Below, one piece after another: positions 29,387 through 38,731 of a stretch of DNA of 64,000 nt. Source of the DNA: a virus; the IMG/VR virus record IMGVR_UViG_3300006175_000002, positions 1 to 64,000 of that record. One strand, written 5' to 3'. A program made the position numbers and the translations under genes. The notes under the pieces were generated by a model. It made no database searches. It saw nothing but the letters and a program-made list of their open reading frames with translations, and had not been told where the DNA came from. Positions within the stretch are counted from its first letter, which is position 1. The number at the start of each line of letters is the position of its first letter.

Positions 29387-30055
29387 GTGGCAACGGATGC
29401 AGCGCGACAGAGGGCATACCGCAAACGGCGGTACGCCGAAATCGACCAACTACCAAAGATCCCCTGCGGTTGTGGGTGTGGCTCCTTGATCGCCCCGGTC
29501 AGCCGTAAACTTCGACCTCAGATGTACGCTCACGGGCACAACCCGGGCGGCGAGGCGACACGTTTCAAGGTGGGCGACAAGGAGACACCGCGGCGAGGGC
29601 AGGCTGCTTTGCGGGCCAGCGGGCGAGGGTCACGTGAAGGTCACCATAGGTGGGGCGGCGGTGACTGGCGTGTCGGTGGCGGCTACGTGCGATCAACTAT
29701 CACGGCCGCCCAAGCCGCCCTCTGGCCGACGGCGCGAACCTATGTGTACCGGGATGGTGTATCTGTTTCTCGAAGCATCCAACGATCACATAAGGTTTGG
29801 AACGAGGTTCACCCGAACGATTTGGTCCAGCCAGGGGAACAGGTTCATCATCGGAACCGGATACGGGACGATGACAGGATCGAGAACCTCCAAAAACTTA
29901 CACCGGCAATACACCGTGCGATTCATCGCGCCGAACGTTTCGGTGCTCATCTCCCCACCGGTACCGGTCGCGCCAGTCCATCGGGAGCCACCCCGCCGAC
30001 CTGTGTAGCCGCGCCTCGCGGGTCATCACGTGCGAAGCCTGACCGTCTACTTTGA
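29387..30055 (+). CDS. HNH endonuclease (antisense moron)
   Basis: A 222-residue protein on the strand opposite to the surrounding tail genes. The N-terminus has a zinc-like CGCGCGSLIAP; the C-terminal part has PGEQVHHRNRIRDDDRIENL, an HNH_3-type catalytic motif (HH ... N). It is likely a homing or mobile endonuclease. Its 3' end overlaps the convergent gene at 29898-30353 by 158 bases. Lower GC in parts than neighbouring genes suggests later acquisition. Confidence 0.85.
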   Translation: MATDAARQRAYRKRRYAEIDQLPKIPCGCGCGSLIAPVSRKLRPQMYAHGHNPGGEATRFKVGDKETPRRGQAALRASGRGSREGHHRWGGGDWRVGGGYVRSTITAAQAALWPTARTYVYRDGVSVSRSIQRSHKVWNEVHPNDLVQPGEQVHHRNRIRDDDRIENLQKLTPAIHRAIHRAERFGAHLPTGTGRASPSGATPPTCVAAPRGSSRAKPDRLL

Positions 30056-30353
30056 GCAGCAGCGTCGGCCACGCGTCGGGGTGCGGGTCCAGGACCATGT
30101 TCCCCTCGTTGTCGTAGATCGGGGTGGCGGTGTTCGGGTTGGTGCGGACTCGCCAGCAGTTCCAGTCGATGCCGTCAGGGTCTTCGTGGGACACCTCGAG
30201 TACGCGGGCGGCGACGACGGGGCCGTTGTCGACTGCGCGGTAGAACACGCTGTCCCCGACGGCGGGGATCGGGGTGCGGTGTTCCTCGGGACGCCACCGG
30301 GCCCAGGTGATGGCTTCGGGGGGGTGGCGGTGCTCGGGGCCGGTGGCGCTCAT
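29898..30353 (-). CDS. Minor tail-region protein
   Basis: A 151-residue protein whose ATG overlaps the tail-tip gene stop (TGATG). The N-terminus PEAITWARWRPEEHRTPIPA and VGDSVFYRAVDNGPVVAARV suggest a small beta-barrel, with RTNPNTATPIYDNEGNMVL and WPTLLLKVDGQASHVM later. No family is assigned. Its last 158 bases are antisense to the HNH gene. Confidence 0.68.
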   Translation of the reverse strand: MSATGPEHRHPPEAITWARWRPEEHRTPIPAVGDSVFYRAVDNGPVVAARVLEVSHEDPDGIDWNCWRVRTNPNTATPIYDNEGNMVLDPHPDAWPTLLLKVDGQASHVMTREARLHRSAGWLPMDWRDRYRWGDEHRNVRRDESHGVLPV

Positions 30354-33300
30354 CAGTACCCCAAGATCGTTGTTGAGTCGAGTACCCCGTACGTGGTGTT
30401 CTCCAGAATCCACACCTGCGAAATGTCCACAGGGGACAGTTGTAGGGTTGTTTTCCACGTCGACGCGGCCATGTCAACCCCGTCGTGGCTGACTTTCTCG
30501 ACGAAGTAGTCCGCGCTCATCGTGAGCCCGACCCCGCTGTTACCGGCCTTCGCGCGCCGCTTCACCGTGACCCGCGTACCGATCTCGATCGTGAGCACCA
30601 GCGGCCACAGCGTCGGGTACGACACCGGGTTCAGCTCAATTTTGTCGACCCGCTGCGTTGGCTGCTTATGCTGATTCAGCAGATAGTTCGCCGCGTCGAC
30701 CGCTTCGTTATCGTCGAGAACGTTGATCGTGCGCGTGTACCCACGGTTGAAGAACCGCCGCGCGTACGCCGGGGAGGTGGGGGTGGCGACAGCGATGATG
30801 CCGTCGGAGTTGGTGACCTGCACCGTTTCGTAGACTAACGTCGGGTCGAAGTCGAACAGGATCTCCGGCTGGTACGGGAACTCCCCACCCGCGACGTTCT
30901 CCCCGAACGTGTACGACGACGACGTTTCGAGGTAACGGATTTCGCGGCCCGCGAACGTTGCCGCCCCGGTCGGACCAACCCAGAACACACCGTTCTCGGT
31001 GGTGGCCACGTTCTGGCAGGCGGTGAGGACATCCGTGCCGGCGGTGAGATCATCGGGGCCCATGACCGACAGGGCGAACGGGTCGATATTCGTCGGCCCC
31101 GGGTAGGTCGGTGCGACGGAGAACGACGCGTTCATTGTGGCACCGGTGAGGTAACGGGTGATCCGTTGCCCGGACGTTTCCCCCGACCAGCCCGTACCGG
31201 CCTGGTACAGGTTACTCACCTCGGTGGCGGTAAGCACCCGCAACCAGATCGCCATGTGGGCGTACGTGGCGTTGACGCCGTCGCCGATGTCGCCGCCGAA
31301 GTTCCCTCCGGCGATCTCGGCAACGTTGAGGTTGAACGCGGGGGTGGAGGTGCCGAACACGACCGATGCGGTGGAGGTGTTGGACACGTTGAGGGTGCCG
31401 TCGATGTAAAGGTTCGTGACGAAGGAGTCAGCGGCCAGCGAGTTCGTGACCACGAACAGGTGAGGCAGCCCGTCGGTGTAGGTACCCGACGCGTCCGCTG
31501 TGGAGGATCCGCCCGCCGCCGGTGTGTAGACCGTGCCGGAGAACGGGTGCAGATCACCGAACGCGGTCCGTAGCAGCGAGGTCATGTTGCCGGTGGTGAT
31601 GTTCGCCAGGTCGACGAACCCGAACGTGTTCGTGGTGTCGGTGGTTACCACCCATATCGCGAAGGACACCGCCCACGTGGCACCCACCGATGGGATCGCC
31701 AAGGGCTGCGTGGGGGTGGACTGCAACGTGACCCCGTGGTTCGTGGACGTCCCCCCGGCCGTGGTGACACCCGAACCGTTCGGGTCGCCGAGGATCCCCG
31801 TCGCGTCGCCGGCGGTTGCCGTCCCTCCCGCGGTTGTTGAGGCGGACACCACCACCATGGGTGGTCCGTTGTTCCCGGAGATCTCCCCGAACGTTTGAGT
31901 CCCCTGAGGTTCCCACAGCGGCCAGTAGTAGGCCGGGTCGGTGGCCAGGACAGCGGTCATGTACGCCGTGGCCAGGGGCGTCATGTTGAGCGGGCCGAAC
32001 GCGTCGACGCAGGTGATCCCCGCTAGGCCCTCGAAGCCCTGCGAGTTCGTCTGCCACGCCGAGGGCCACCGTTCGACGTAGTCGCGCAGCACCGGGTACA
32101 GCACGGTGCCCGTGGTCGTGAACGTGCTCGCCGACCCGGCTTCCTCGTGCTGAATGTCGTCGACGAAGATCGTGCCGTCCAGGCCAGCGGAGTTCGTTGC
32201 CGGCACATACAGGGCGAAGTTGTGGAACGGTTGCGTGGCGGTGTACGTCACCGACAAGCGCACATACGCGCCGGTGGTGGTCGTGGAGCTTCCGACCACC
32301 GACCCGACCGCGGTGTAGCTCGAGAACGTCAACGCGACCGGCAGGGTGTTGGTGTTGGACGCGTTGAGGACCGACCGGCAGCCCAGACCGCCGGCGGTGA
32401 GGAGGTTCGCGTCGAACACGCCGATAGTCCAGTCGCTGGGTTCGACCGTGCCGAGGATCCACGCCTTCGCCCGGAGCAGTGTGCCGTCGGTCTTGAACCG
32501 CATCTGCACCGACGTACCGGCGATGTAGGTGAACGGCAGCGTAGCGGTGGCAACGGACGTGGTGGTACCTGTGACGCGTCGCTGGACCCGCAACCCGACG
32601 GTGCCGTCGGTGTTGAACCGGACCTCAGCGAAGTAGTAGTTCGACGCGTCCACGAACCGGCTCACGATACCGGCGTCGATCTCGGCGCCCGCCGCGACGA
32701 CGGGCACGGTGACTGTGACCCGCTGGTCGGAGTCGAGGATGCTCGACGACGCGGTCGACAGGTGGACGGTGTTGACGGCCGCGTTGGACTGGGCGGCCGC
32801 CCCGAGCCACGGAATCGTCAGCGACGTGCCGGCGGTGGTGGAGTAGTCCGCCGCGGTACCGGACACGGTCCACGCGCCGCCGTAGTCGGCGGTGCCCCAC
32901 CCGGACGCGGTGGTCCGGTTGAACGCGTCGATGACTAGGTTTTGGTCGATGATGGCGCAGGTTTGCGTGTTCGCCGACGACTGGCGAATGTAGCCGCTGG
33001 TGGTGTACTGCACGCCGGGGGTGCACGGTACCGGGAACGACATGCCCTGGTTTTCGGCGGACAGGCCACCGGAACTGACGGTATAGGTGACGTCTTTCGT
33101 GCCGGTCCGGGGTGTGGTCGTGGACACCACCGGGTCAGGGGACAGGTCCGGGTCGCCGACGATCGAGATCCATGGCACCGTTGCCCCGGTGGTTTGGTTC
33201 TCGAACGACGGGTCGTAGGCGACTCCGGCGGGTGTGCCGGTCACCTGCGCCCGCGCGTTGGTGTTGATCAGGTTGCCGCTGCCGGGGTTGGCCCACATCG

Positions 33301-33571
33301 CCTGTAGCAGGCACTGCCGGTACGGGGCCACGTTCGGGTAGTACGGGCTGCTGGTGTTGGCGGGGTTGAGGTACTCGTTGACGTCCTGAACGATCATCGT
33401 CGGGGCGCCGGCCTGCGTCTGGTTCAGCTCGTACTGCCGGCCACGGGTGGCCTGGTTCAACACGCGCAGGTAGGTGGTCTGGTCCACCCAGATCGGTACC
33501 GCGCCTGGGTCGCCGGGGTCGCAGTTGAACGTGAACAAGTACCGCAGGTCGGGGCGCCAGTTCGCTGTCAC
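30353..33571 (-). CDS. Large tail-tip protein (Dit/Tal-like with jelly-roll domains)
   Basis: A 1072-residue protein directly after the tape measure gene. The N-terminus (TANWRPDLRYLFTFNCDPGD, then YELNQTQAGAPTMIVQDVNE) resembles siphophage distal tail proteins. The middle holds two or three beta-sandwich domains of LamG or carbohydrate-binding type (FNRTTASGWGTADYGGAWTV, WAVSFAIWVVTTDTTNTFGF, DGLPHLFVVTNSLAADSFVT). The C-terminal 250 residues (FWVGPTGAATFAGREIRYLE, YTRTINVLDDNEAVDAANYL) look like a tail-associated structural domain. It probably binds host glycans at the tip. Confidence 0.83.
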   Translation of the reverse strand: MTANWRPDLRYLFTFNCDPGDPGAVPIWVDQTTYLRVLNQATRGRQYELNQTQAGAPTMIVQDVNEYLNPANTSSPYYPNVAPYRQCLLQAMWANPGSGNLINTNARAQVTGTPAGVAYDPSFENQTTGATVPWISIVGDPDLSPDPVVSTTTPRTGTKDVTYTVSSGGLSAENQGMSFPVPCTPGVQYTTSGYIRQSSANTQTCAIIDQNLVIDAFNRTTASGWGTADYGGAWTVSGTAADYSTTAGTSLTIPWLGAAAQSNAAVNTVHLSTASSSILDSDQRVTVTVPVVAAGAEIDAGIVSRFVDASNYYFAEVRFNTDGTVGLRVQRRVTGTTTSVATATLPFTYIAGTSVQMRFKTDGTLLRAKAWILGTVEPSDWTIGVFDANLLTAGGLGCRSVLNASNTNTLPVALTFSSYTAVGSVVGSSTTTTGAYVRLSVTYTATQPFHNFALYVPATNSAGLDGTIFVDDIQHEEAGSASTFTTTGTVLYPVLRDYVERWPSAWQTNSQGFEGLAGITCVDAFGPLNMTPLATAYMTAVLATDPAYYWPLWEPQGTQTFGEISGNNGPPMVVVSASTTAGGTATAGDATGILGDPNGSGVTTAGGTSTNHGVTLQSTPTQPLAIPSVGATWAVSFAIWVVTTDTTNTFGFVDLANITTGNMTSLLRTAFGDLHPFSGTVYTPAAGGSSTADASGTYTDGLPHLFVVTNSLAADSFVTNLYIDGTLNVSNTSTASVVFGTSTPAFNLNVAEIAGGNFGGDIGDGVNATYAHMAIWLRVLTATEVSNLYQAGTGWSGETSGQRITRYLTGATMNASFSVAPTYPGPTNIDPFALSVMGPDDLTAGTDVLTACQNVATTENGVFWVGPTGAATFAGREIRYLETSSSYTFGENVAGGEFPYQPEILFDFDPTLVYETVQVTNSDGIIAVATPTSPAYARRFFNRGYTRTINVLDDNEAVDAANYLLNQHKQPTQRVDKIELNPVSYPTLWPLVLTIEIGTRVTVKRRAKAGNSGVGLTMSADYFVEKVSHDGVDMAASTWKTTLQLSPVDISQVWILENTTYGVLDSTTILGY

Positions 33572-36315
33572 TTGCGCACCCCGCCGGCGGTGCGTGGCGT
33601 TTCCAGACCGGTCGTGCCGGTACGGGCCAGGTACCGCTGCGCCGGCTCGATCAGCCCGGCGTGCAGCTCCTTCCCGTCGAGGTAGTTATGGGTGTGGACG
33701 TGCAGCACGATCGCGCCACCACCCCCGCCGCCGCCGTGGGAGCTGCCCAGGGCGTTACCGAACGCGAACGCCGGACCCTGCAACCCGCGGGCACCGGTGA
33801 ACCCGATGAGGCTGGCCACGGCTGAGGTGGCGTCGGCGGCGTTGTCGAGGATCCCCTTGACTAGGCCGCTGACGATGGATTCGCCGCCTTTCATGAACAG
33901 CCTCGAGGGGCTCTTGCCCTGGATGCCGTCCATGAAGCCGTGGAACAGGCTCGCCGCGAAGTCCCGGATCGTGTTCCACGCAGCGCTGAACATCGACTTC
34001 GCGCCATTGATCAACCCGGTGATCATGTCCCGGCCGGCGTTGTAGAGCCAGTGGGCGGCGTCAACCGCCGCGTTCTTGGCCATCGGGCCGAGGCCCTTGA
34101 GGAAGTCCCAGACGTTCTTTCCGAAGCCTTTCAGTGCCCCCCATGCCTTACTGATCCCATCGGTGAACAACCACTTGATGCCGTCCCAGGTGGCCACCAG
34201 CGCAACCCAGATGGCGTGACGGATCGCGTCGAAGGCTGCGGCCACGTCGTGGCGCATCTCGTCCCAGAAGACCCGGATCCGGTGGGGTAGCTGACTCGCG
34301 AAGTCGACGATCGCGTCGAGTCCTTCCAACCAGAGTCGCTTACCCACAGCCCACAATTCGGTGATCATGTGCCAGACCTGGCCGGGGAGCAGGAGGAACT
34401 CCCGGATCGTGGCGCCGATCCCGTAGCCCACGTTGTAGATGAATTGCTTCATGATGTCGTAGATGATGCCGGGGAGCCTTTGAAGGTAATCGGCGACCTT
34501 CCCGGGGATGGCCCCGATCCAGTCGAGAGCGGCAGAGATCGCCCCGGTGACGTCGTCCCAGATCCGGACGAAGAAGTCGGCGACAGCCTTCGCGGCATCT
34601 TTGATGTGACCCCACACGTCATCAAACGTGCGTTGCATCCAGTGCCAGATCCCGACGAAGAACCCGGCAACATCACCCGCGATCTTCTTGACAAACGCCC
34701 ACACGGTGTTCCAGTGCTTGACCAACTCGTAAATGCCGTAGGCGAGCGCGGCCACAGCGGCGAGGACGAGCAGGATCTCCCACGTCGCGGCGGCGTTCGC
34801 GATCGCGGCCGCAGTGGCGGCGTCGGCGTCGGCGATGAACGCGGGTACCAGGAACGCGTAAATCGCCCGGCCGAGCCCCATGACGTCCTTGACTAGGCCA
34901 GCGCCGGTGACGATGCCCCACCGGATCATGGCGGGGATGAGGAGTGCCGTCAGTATCTGGGCCAGCGTCTGGACGATAGGCGCCAACCCCTCCAGCTTCA
35001 TCAGGAGAGGAGTGATCCAGGTGACGATGACAGTAATCGCTTTGGCTATATCCAGCAGCGCCGGTTCGAGCGCGAGAATCAAAGCGACCAGTGTCGGGCC
35101 GAGAGCAACGAGGAGCTGCGCCAACGCGGGCAGCAGCTCAGCCAACACGTCGCCGAGGACCCCGAACAGCGTGTTCAGGACGTTGATGACGGTGGCGATC
35201 AGTTCCATGCCGGTGGCGGAGTTCAGGAACTCCGCCAACGCGTGCAGAAGTGTGCCGAGGATGCCAAGGCCACCCCCACCGGACTCCTGCAACGCCCGAA
35301 GGATGGGGTGGAGGATGTTCCACACATCCTTTAACAGCGGCACCAGCAGCTTCAGGGTGTCGAGCCCGGCCTGGATGAACGCCTCCAGCGATCCGTTACT
35401 CGCGACCTCCGCCATGAAGGCGCTGAACTTGTCCCCAAGCGCGGCGAACCCGGCACCCAGGCCGGGCAGGAACTTCGACCCGACCTCGACGAGATCGTTC
35501 AGGCCGGACAGGAAAGGCAGAAACGCGTGGCTGGCGTTCTCCCATCCCCGCCGCATGTTGTCAAGGCTGCTGGTAATCGACTTCACGGTGTCCGGGACGC
35601 GCAGCCACGCGGCGATCTCGTGGACGGTGCCCCCGAGTGCGGTGGCGATCCCCCCCAATTCGTGACGCAGGATCGGCAGGTACGTGTCCCCGACCACCTT
35701 GATGTCGTGAGCCCACTGCGAAAAGAAGCCCTGCTGAATCGTCCTATGCATCGCGTCGATTGCTGGCCGGAGCGCCAACATCTGTTTGACGGCCTCTTGG
35801 GCGGCGGGGGCGAGTTTCTTCATCGCTTCGGCGTACTTCTGCATGTCGCCGGACGCACCGGCTTTCAGCGCGTCTCCTACACCATGGAACGCCATCTTGA
35901 GAGTGATAAGCCCAGCGGCGGCAGTCGACGCCGCCGCCGGTAGCGCACCGAGGATACCCACCATGGGTGCCAGCGCCACCGCGGCCTGCGACGCCCCGTA
36001 GATCAGGGTCGTCCACATTGCTGGCATGAAAATCTTCCCAAGGCCACCGAGGATGCCGCCGCCGATGTTGCCGAAAACACCACCCAGCTTGGCCAGGGCA
36101 CCGTCAAGGGAGTGGATGAACCCGCGTTTAGCGACCTCCTCTTCCATACCATCAGAGAACTTCTTACCACTTTCCTTACCGGCGTCGTGCATCTTGTGTT
36201 CAGCGACCTCAGCGAACGTTTCGATCGCCGCGACGGCCTCAGTCAGGGCGAACGTGAGCCCGTCCAGGGAGCCGTCGATACGGAGGAGAATGTCGCCGAG
36301 TTCTTCAAACGACAC
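33568..36315 (-). CDS. Tape measure protein
   Basis: A 915-residue protein placed between the tail chaperone region and the tail tip, which fits a tape measure protein. The N-terminus (SFEELGDILLRIDGSLDGLT) is followed by a long helical region, membrane-like helices (ALAPMVGILGALPAAASTA, WEILLVLAAVAALAYGIYEL) and Trp-rich repeats (WHWMQRTFDDVWGHIK, IWDDVTGAISAALDWIGAIP), ending in LHVHTHNYLDGKELHAG. It sets tail length and assists DNA entry. The stop overlaps the tail-tip start. Confidence 0.92.
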   Translation of the reverse strand: MSFEELGDILLRIDGSLDGLTFALTEAVAAIETFAEVAEHKMHDAGKESGKKFSDGMEEEVAKRGFIHSLDGALAKLGGVFGNIGGGILGGLGKIFMPAMWTTLIYGASQAAVALAPMVGILGALPAAASTAAAGLITLKMAFHGVGDALKAGASGDMQKYAEAMKKLAPAAQEAVKQMLALRPAIDAMHRTIQQGFFSQWAHDIKVVGDTYLPILRHELGGIATALGGTVHEIAAWLRVPDTVKSITSSLDNMRRGWENASHAFLPFLSGLNDLVEVGSKFLPGLGAGFAALGDKFSAFMAEVASNGSLEAFIQAGLDTLKLLVPLLKDVWNILHPILRALQESGGGGLGILGTLLHALAEFLNSATGMELIATVINVLNTLFGVLGDVLAELLPALAQLLVALGPTLVALILALEPALLDIAKAITVIVTWITPLLMKLEGLAPIVQTLAQILTALLIPAMIRWGIVTGAGLVKDVMGLGRAIYAFLVPAFIADADAATAAAIANAAATWEILLVLAAVAALAYGIYELVKHWNTVWAFVKKIAGDVAGFFVGIWHWMQRTFDDVWGHIKDAAKAVADFFVRIWDDVTGAISAALDWIGAIPGKVADYLQRLPGIIYDIMKQFIYNVGYGIGATIREFLLLPGQVWHMITELWAVGKRLWLEGLDAIVDFASQLPHRIRVFWDEMRHDVAAAFDAIRHAIWVALVATWDGIKWLFTDGISKAWGALKGFGKNVWDFLKGLGPMAKNAAVDAAHWLYNAGRDMITGLINGAKSMFSAAWNTIRDFAASLFHGFMDGIQGKSPSRLFMKGGESIVSGLVKGILDNAADATSAVASLIGFTGARGLQGPAFAFGNALGSSHGGGGGGGAIVLHVHTHNYLDGKELHAGLIEPAQRYLARTGTTGLETPRTAGGVRK

Positions 36316-36330
36316 GACGACACCCCCCGC

Positions 36331-36798
36331 TCATCGAAGTAGTGCTTCCTGGACCGCGCGGCGTAGCTCGTGCAGGTACACCGCCCGGGCGGTTGGGCGG
36401 ACGATGTTCCACGCCGGTTTCAGGTGCGGTCGGGGCGGCAGGTACGTCTGATGGTTCCTGCCGGCCCAGCCGCCCAGCTCCTGGATCCGGGCGTACACCG
36501 CTGTCGACCCGACCGCCCCTTTCCAATGGGGGTGCCAGAACCCGCCGTACAGGTTCGGACCGAAGACCTTCACCGCGTCCGACAGGTGACCACTGATCCG
36601 CCACGGTGGTTCACCGGGCCGGGATCCGGTCGGCGTGTTCCTCGGGTGGACGCCGAGGTTGAGCAGGATCTGTTCCTGCCGGCCCACCCGGTCCAGGACC
36701 CGTCTCGTGGCCTGCCCCGCCGCTTCCACCGTCTTACGATTGATCAGGAACAGTCGCCGCTTGACCTGCTCCACGCCCTGGACGTACACGCCAGCCAT
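36331..36798 (-). CDS. HK97 gp10-like tail completion/minor tail protein
   Basis: A 155-residue protein. An N-terminal helix (VEQVKRRLFLINRKTVEAAG), then TGSRPGEPPWRISGHLSDAV and YARIQELGGWAGRNHQTYLP ... RPHLKPAWNIV, resemble HK97 gp10-type proteins, although it lies between the chaperones and the tape measure rather than near the connectors. The start abuts the chaperone stop (TGAATG). Confidence 0.65.
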   Translation of the reverse strand: MAGVYVQGVEQVKRRLFLINRKTVEAAGQATRRVLDRVGRQEQILLNLGVHPRNTPTGSRPGEPPWRISGHLSDAVKVFGPNLYGGFWHPHWKGAVGSTAVYARIQELGGWAGRNHQTYLPPRPHLKPAWNIVRPTARAVYLHELRRAVQEALLR

Positions 36799-37107
36799 TC
36801 AGCGCCTCCGCCCCTGCGCGCCCGCCTCGGCCATCAACGCCTCCACCGACTGGTTACCGGAGCGTTGGCTTTTCAGTTCCTGCACCACATCGTCAATGAG
36901 AACGACCGCCCACACCTTCAACCGTGACTCGGCGTCGACCTGCGACGGTGTCCACCCGAACCGGTCGGCGCACACCCAGTACGGCAACGCCGTATCCAAC
37001 AGCTCCTCGAGCGGTCCGACCGGTGCCCGGATACCCCTGCGCCCCGCCAGCTGCGCTTTCAGCCGCCAGCGGGCCTGGTAGGGGTTCCGGGCTTGCCCGC
37101 GTCGTCG
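36799..37107 (-). CDS. Tail assembly chaperone, frameshift extension (GT-like)
   Basis: A frame in -1 register relative to the preceding chaperone gene, overlapping its end. The coding-like part (NPYQARWRLKAQLAGRRGIR, PLEELLDTALPYWVCADRFG, DAESRLKVWAVVLIDDVVQE) has no good start codon of its own near the junction, so a programmed frameshift from the upstream gene is likely, as in lambda G/GT. No canonical slippery heptamer was found; the upper boundary is approximate. Confidence 0.65.
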   Translation of the reverse strand, partial: RRRGQARNPYQARWRLKAQLAGRRGIRAPVGPLEELLDTALPYWVCADRFGWTPSQVDAESRLKVWAVVLIDDVVQELKSQRSGNQSVEALMAEAGAQGRRR

Positions 37108-37463
37108 ACGCTGACCTTCCCGTTGATCAACGCCATGATCGGGGTGACGGCGCCGATGATGACGGCGTAGTCGGGCATCCGGAGCTTCTCCAGCACGCCC
37201 GGCGCGTTCTCGGGGATCGGTACATCGTCGGCGAAGTACTCCGTCCCCCGCGGCCCGTACGGGATGCTCCACTTCTTCACCATCAGTTCGGCCATGGTGT
37301 ACACCATGTCCATGGCCATGCCGACCCGCGGGGCGCTGGGGTCACCGTTGACGCCCGCCATGACGCGGCGGTGGTCGGCGCCGGTCAGGTCTTCCGGGTC
37401 GTGGAATTCGACCCACCCGCCAGAGGGCAGGTCGATGCGTTCGGGAATGATGCGTGTTGCCAT
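37059..37463 (-). CDS. Tail assembly chaperone (G-like)
   Basis: A 134-residue protein between the tail tube and the tape measure. IPERIDLPSGGWVEFHDPED, a helical middle (RVGMAMDMVYTMAELMVKKW) and RMPDYAVIIGAVTPIMALIN fit siphophage tail chaperones. AGGAGGAGA precedes the ATG. Its end overlaps a -1 frame that continues as the presumed GT extension. Confidence 0.8.
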   Translation of the reverse strand: MATRIIPERIDLPSGGWVEFHDPEDLTGADHRRVMAGVNGDPSAPRVGMAMDMVYTMAELMVKKWSIPYGPRGTEYFADDVPIPENAPGVLEKLRMPDYAVIIGAVTPIMALINGKVSVDDAGKPGTPTRPAGG

Positions 37464-37489
37464 AGTGCTGTCTCCTCCTGCGGTGGTGC

Positions 37490-38728
37490 TTAGTAGAACG
37501 GGTAGGTATTTGGAGCAGTCGCGTTCTGGATGGTGACGACCATCGGCCCGAACCCGGCCGACACGCCGGTGTTGGTGGTGTTAGCGATCGCCGCCCAGTT
37601 CGCGGCGTATTCCACGGCTGCCTTACCGCGCTGGATTTTCGAGTCGGTGAACGCGGCCAGCAGAACGTCGACCTGCATCGACAGTAGGCTGGAGCCGGCG
37701 AGCCCGTTGGAGATGATGAGCTGCAACTGTGGTTGCGTGTTGCTGTTGAGGTAGGTCAGGAACGTTTCGTTGTTCACGACCGCGTTCAGGGAGCCGCCGG
37801 CGGTGAGCCTGCCCCGCTGGATGAAGTACGGCGACTGGCTGTTCTGCGCCGTGTAGATCATTTCGAGTTCGCGGGTGAGGGTGAACGCGAAGTCGTTGAT
37901 CGTCAGGATCGGTGCGCCGGACACAGTGCCGGCCAAGCCGACCTGTGTCTCCCACGCCGGTTGCGCTTTGATCGCCGACGGGGACGACGCGAACGCCGCC
38001 GCCGACGCGGACGGCCAGCCCATGCCCTTCGCGGTGTAGTCGATCGACGATGACTCGACGGTGCCCTTGAACGCCAACTCCGAGAGGCACACACCCGGGT
38101 AGGCGCGGGTACCGGTCGATGAGGTCGGGCCCTGGTAATCGGTGAACGTGTGGCTCTTGGGCTGCGCGGAGCCGGTGTTGAGGACACTGAAAACAGTGGT
38201 GTACGGGGCGGTGATCGGCTTGACGACCACGCTGGACGAGTGGGCGTTGACGAGGGCGGTCGCGAACGTCACCGCGAACGGGCCGGCACCAGATACGCCG
38301 GTGGTGAGCCGAACCTCGCTGGCGGTACCGGTGTCGATCTGGATGAGAGTTCCGTTGGAGATCGACGCAACCGTGTTGATCGTGGTGGCGCCAATAGCGG
38401 AGGAGGAGCTAAGCGTGGTCGTTCCCGACCCCGTGTACGTTCCACTGTAGACAACATCGCCGAAGATGTTGGACAGGAAGTACGGGATCGTGTCGAAGAA
38501 CGCCGGGCCGCCGAAGTCGACTTCGGTGTGTTTGACGCCCTGGACCCGGTTGAACGGTTCCGTCATGGCACCGCGCAGCGCCTTGTCGTCGATCCAGACG
38601 GGCTGGTCGAACGGGTCGAACTTGTCGACGGGAACGGTGACGGTAGGGACGACCGCGGTGCCCTGTGTGGACTCGATGGCCACGCCTACGTGTTGGAGCG
38701 GTGAGGCATAGGTGGTGGGGTCAGCCAC
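37490..38728 (-). CDS. Major tail (tube) protein
   Basis: A 412-residue protein: PTTYASPLQHVGVAIESTQG, DDKALRGAMTEPFNRVQGVK and DFGGPAFFDTIPYFLSNIFG match siphophage tail tube proteins. An inserted beta domain (AIGATTINTVASISNGTLIQ ... VVVKP, about residues 105-160) interrupts the core. IYTAQNSQSPYFIQRGRLTA and IQRGKAAVEYAANWAAI are near the C-terminus. It forms the helical tail tube. Confidence 0.87.
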   Translation of the reverse strand: MADPTTYASPLQHVGVAIESTQGTAVVPTVTVPVDKFDPFDQPVWIDDKALRGAMTEPFNRVQGVKHTEVDFGGPAFFDTIPYFLSNIFGDVVYSGTYTGSGTTTLSSSSAIGATTINTVASISNGTLIQIDTGTASEVRLTTGVSGAGPFAVTFATALVNAHSSSVVVKPITAPYTTVFSVLNTGSAQPKSHTFTDYQGPTSSTGTRAYPGVCLSELAFKGTVESSSIDYTAKGMGWPSASAAAFASSPSAIKAQPAWETQVGLAGTVSGAPILTINDFAFTLTRELEMIYTAQNSQSPYFIQRGRLTAGGSLNAVVNNETFLTYLNSNTQPQLQLIISNGLAGSSLLSMQVDVLLAAFTDSKIQRGKAAVEYAANWAAIANTTNTGVSAGFGPMVVTIQNATAPNTYPFY

Positions 38729-38731
38729 GGG

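Noticed and set aside
36112-36342. Rightward frame opposite the tape measure start
   Set aside because: No promoter or ribosome binding site, and it lies entirely inside a well-supported leftward coding region.
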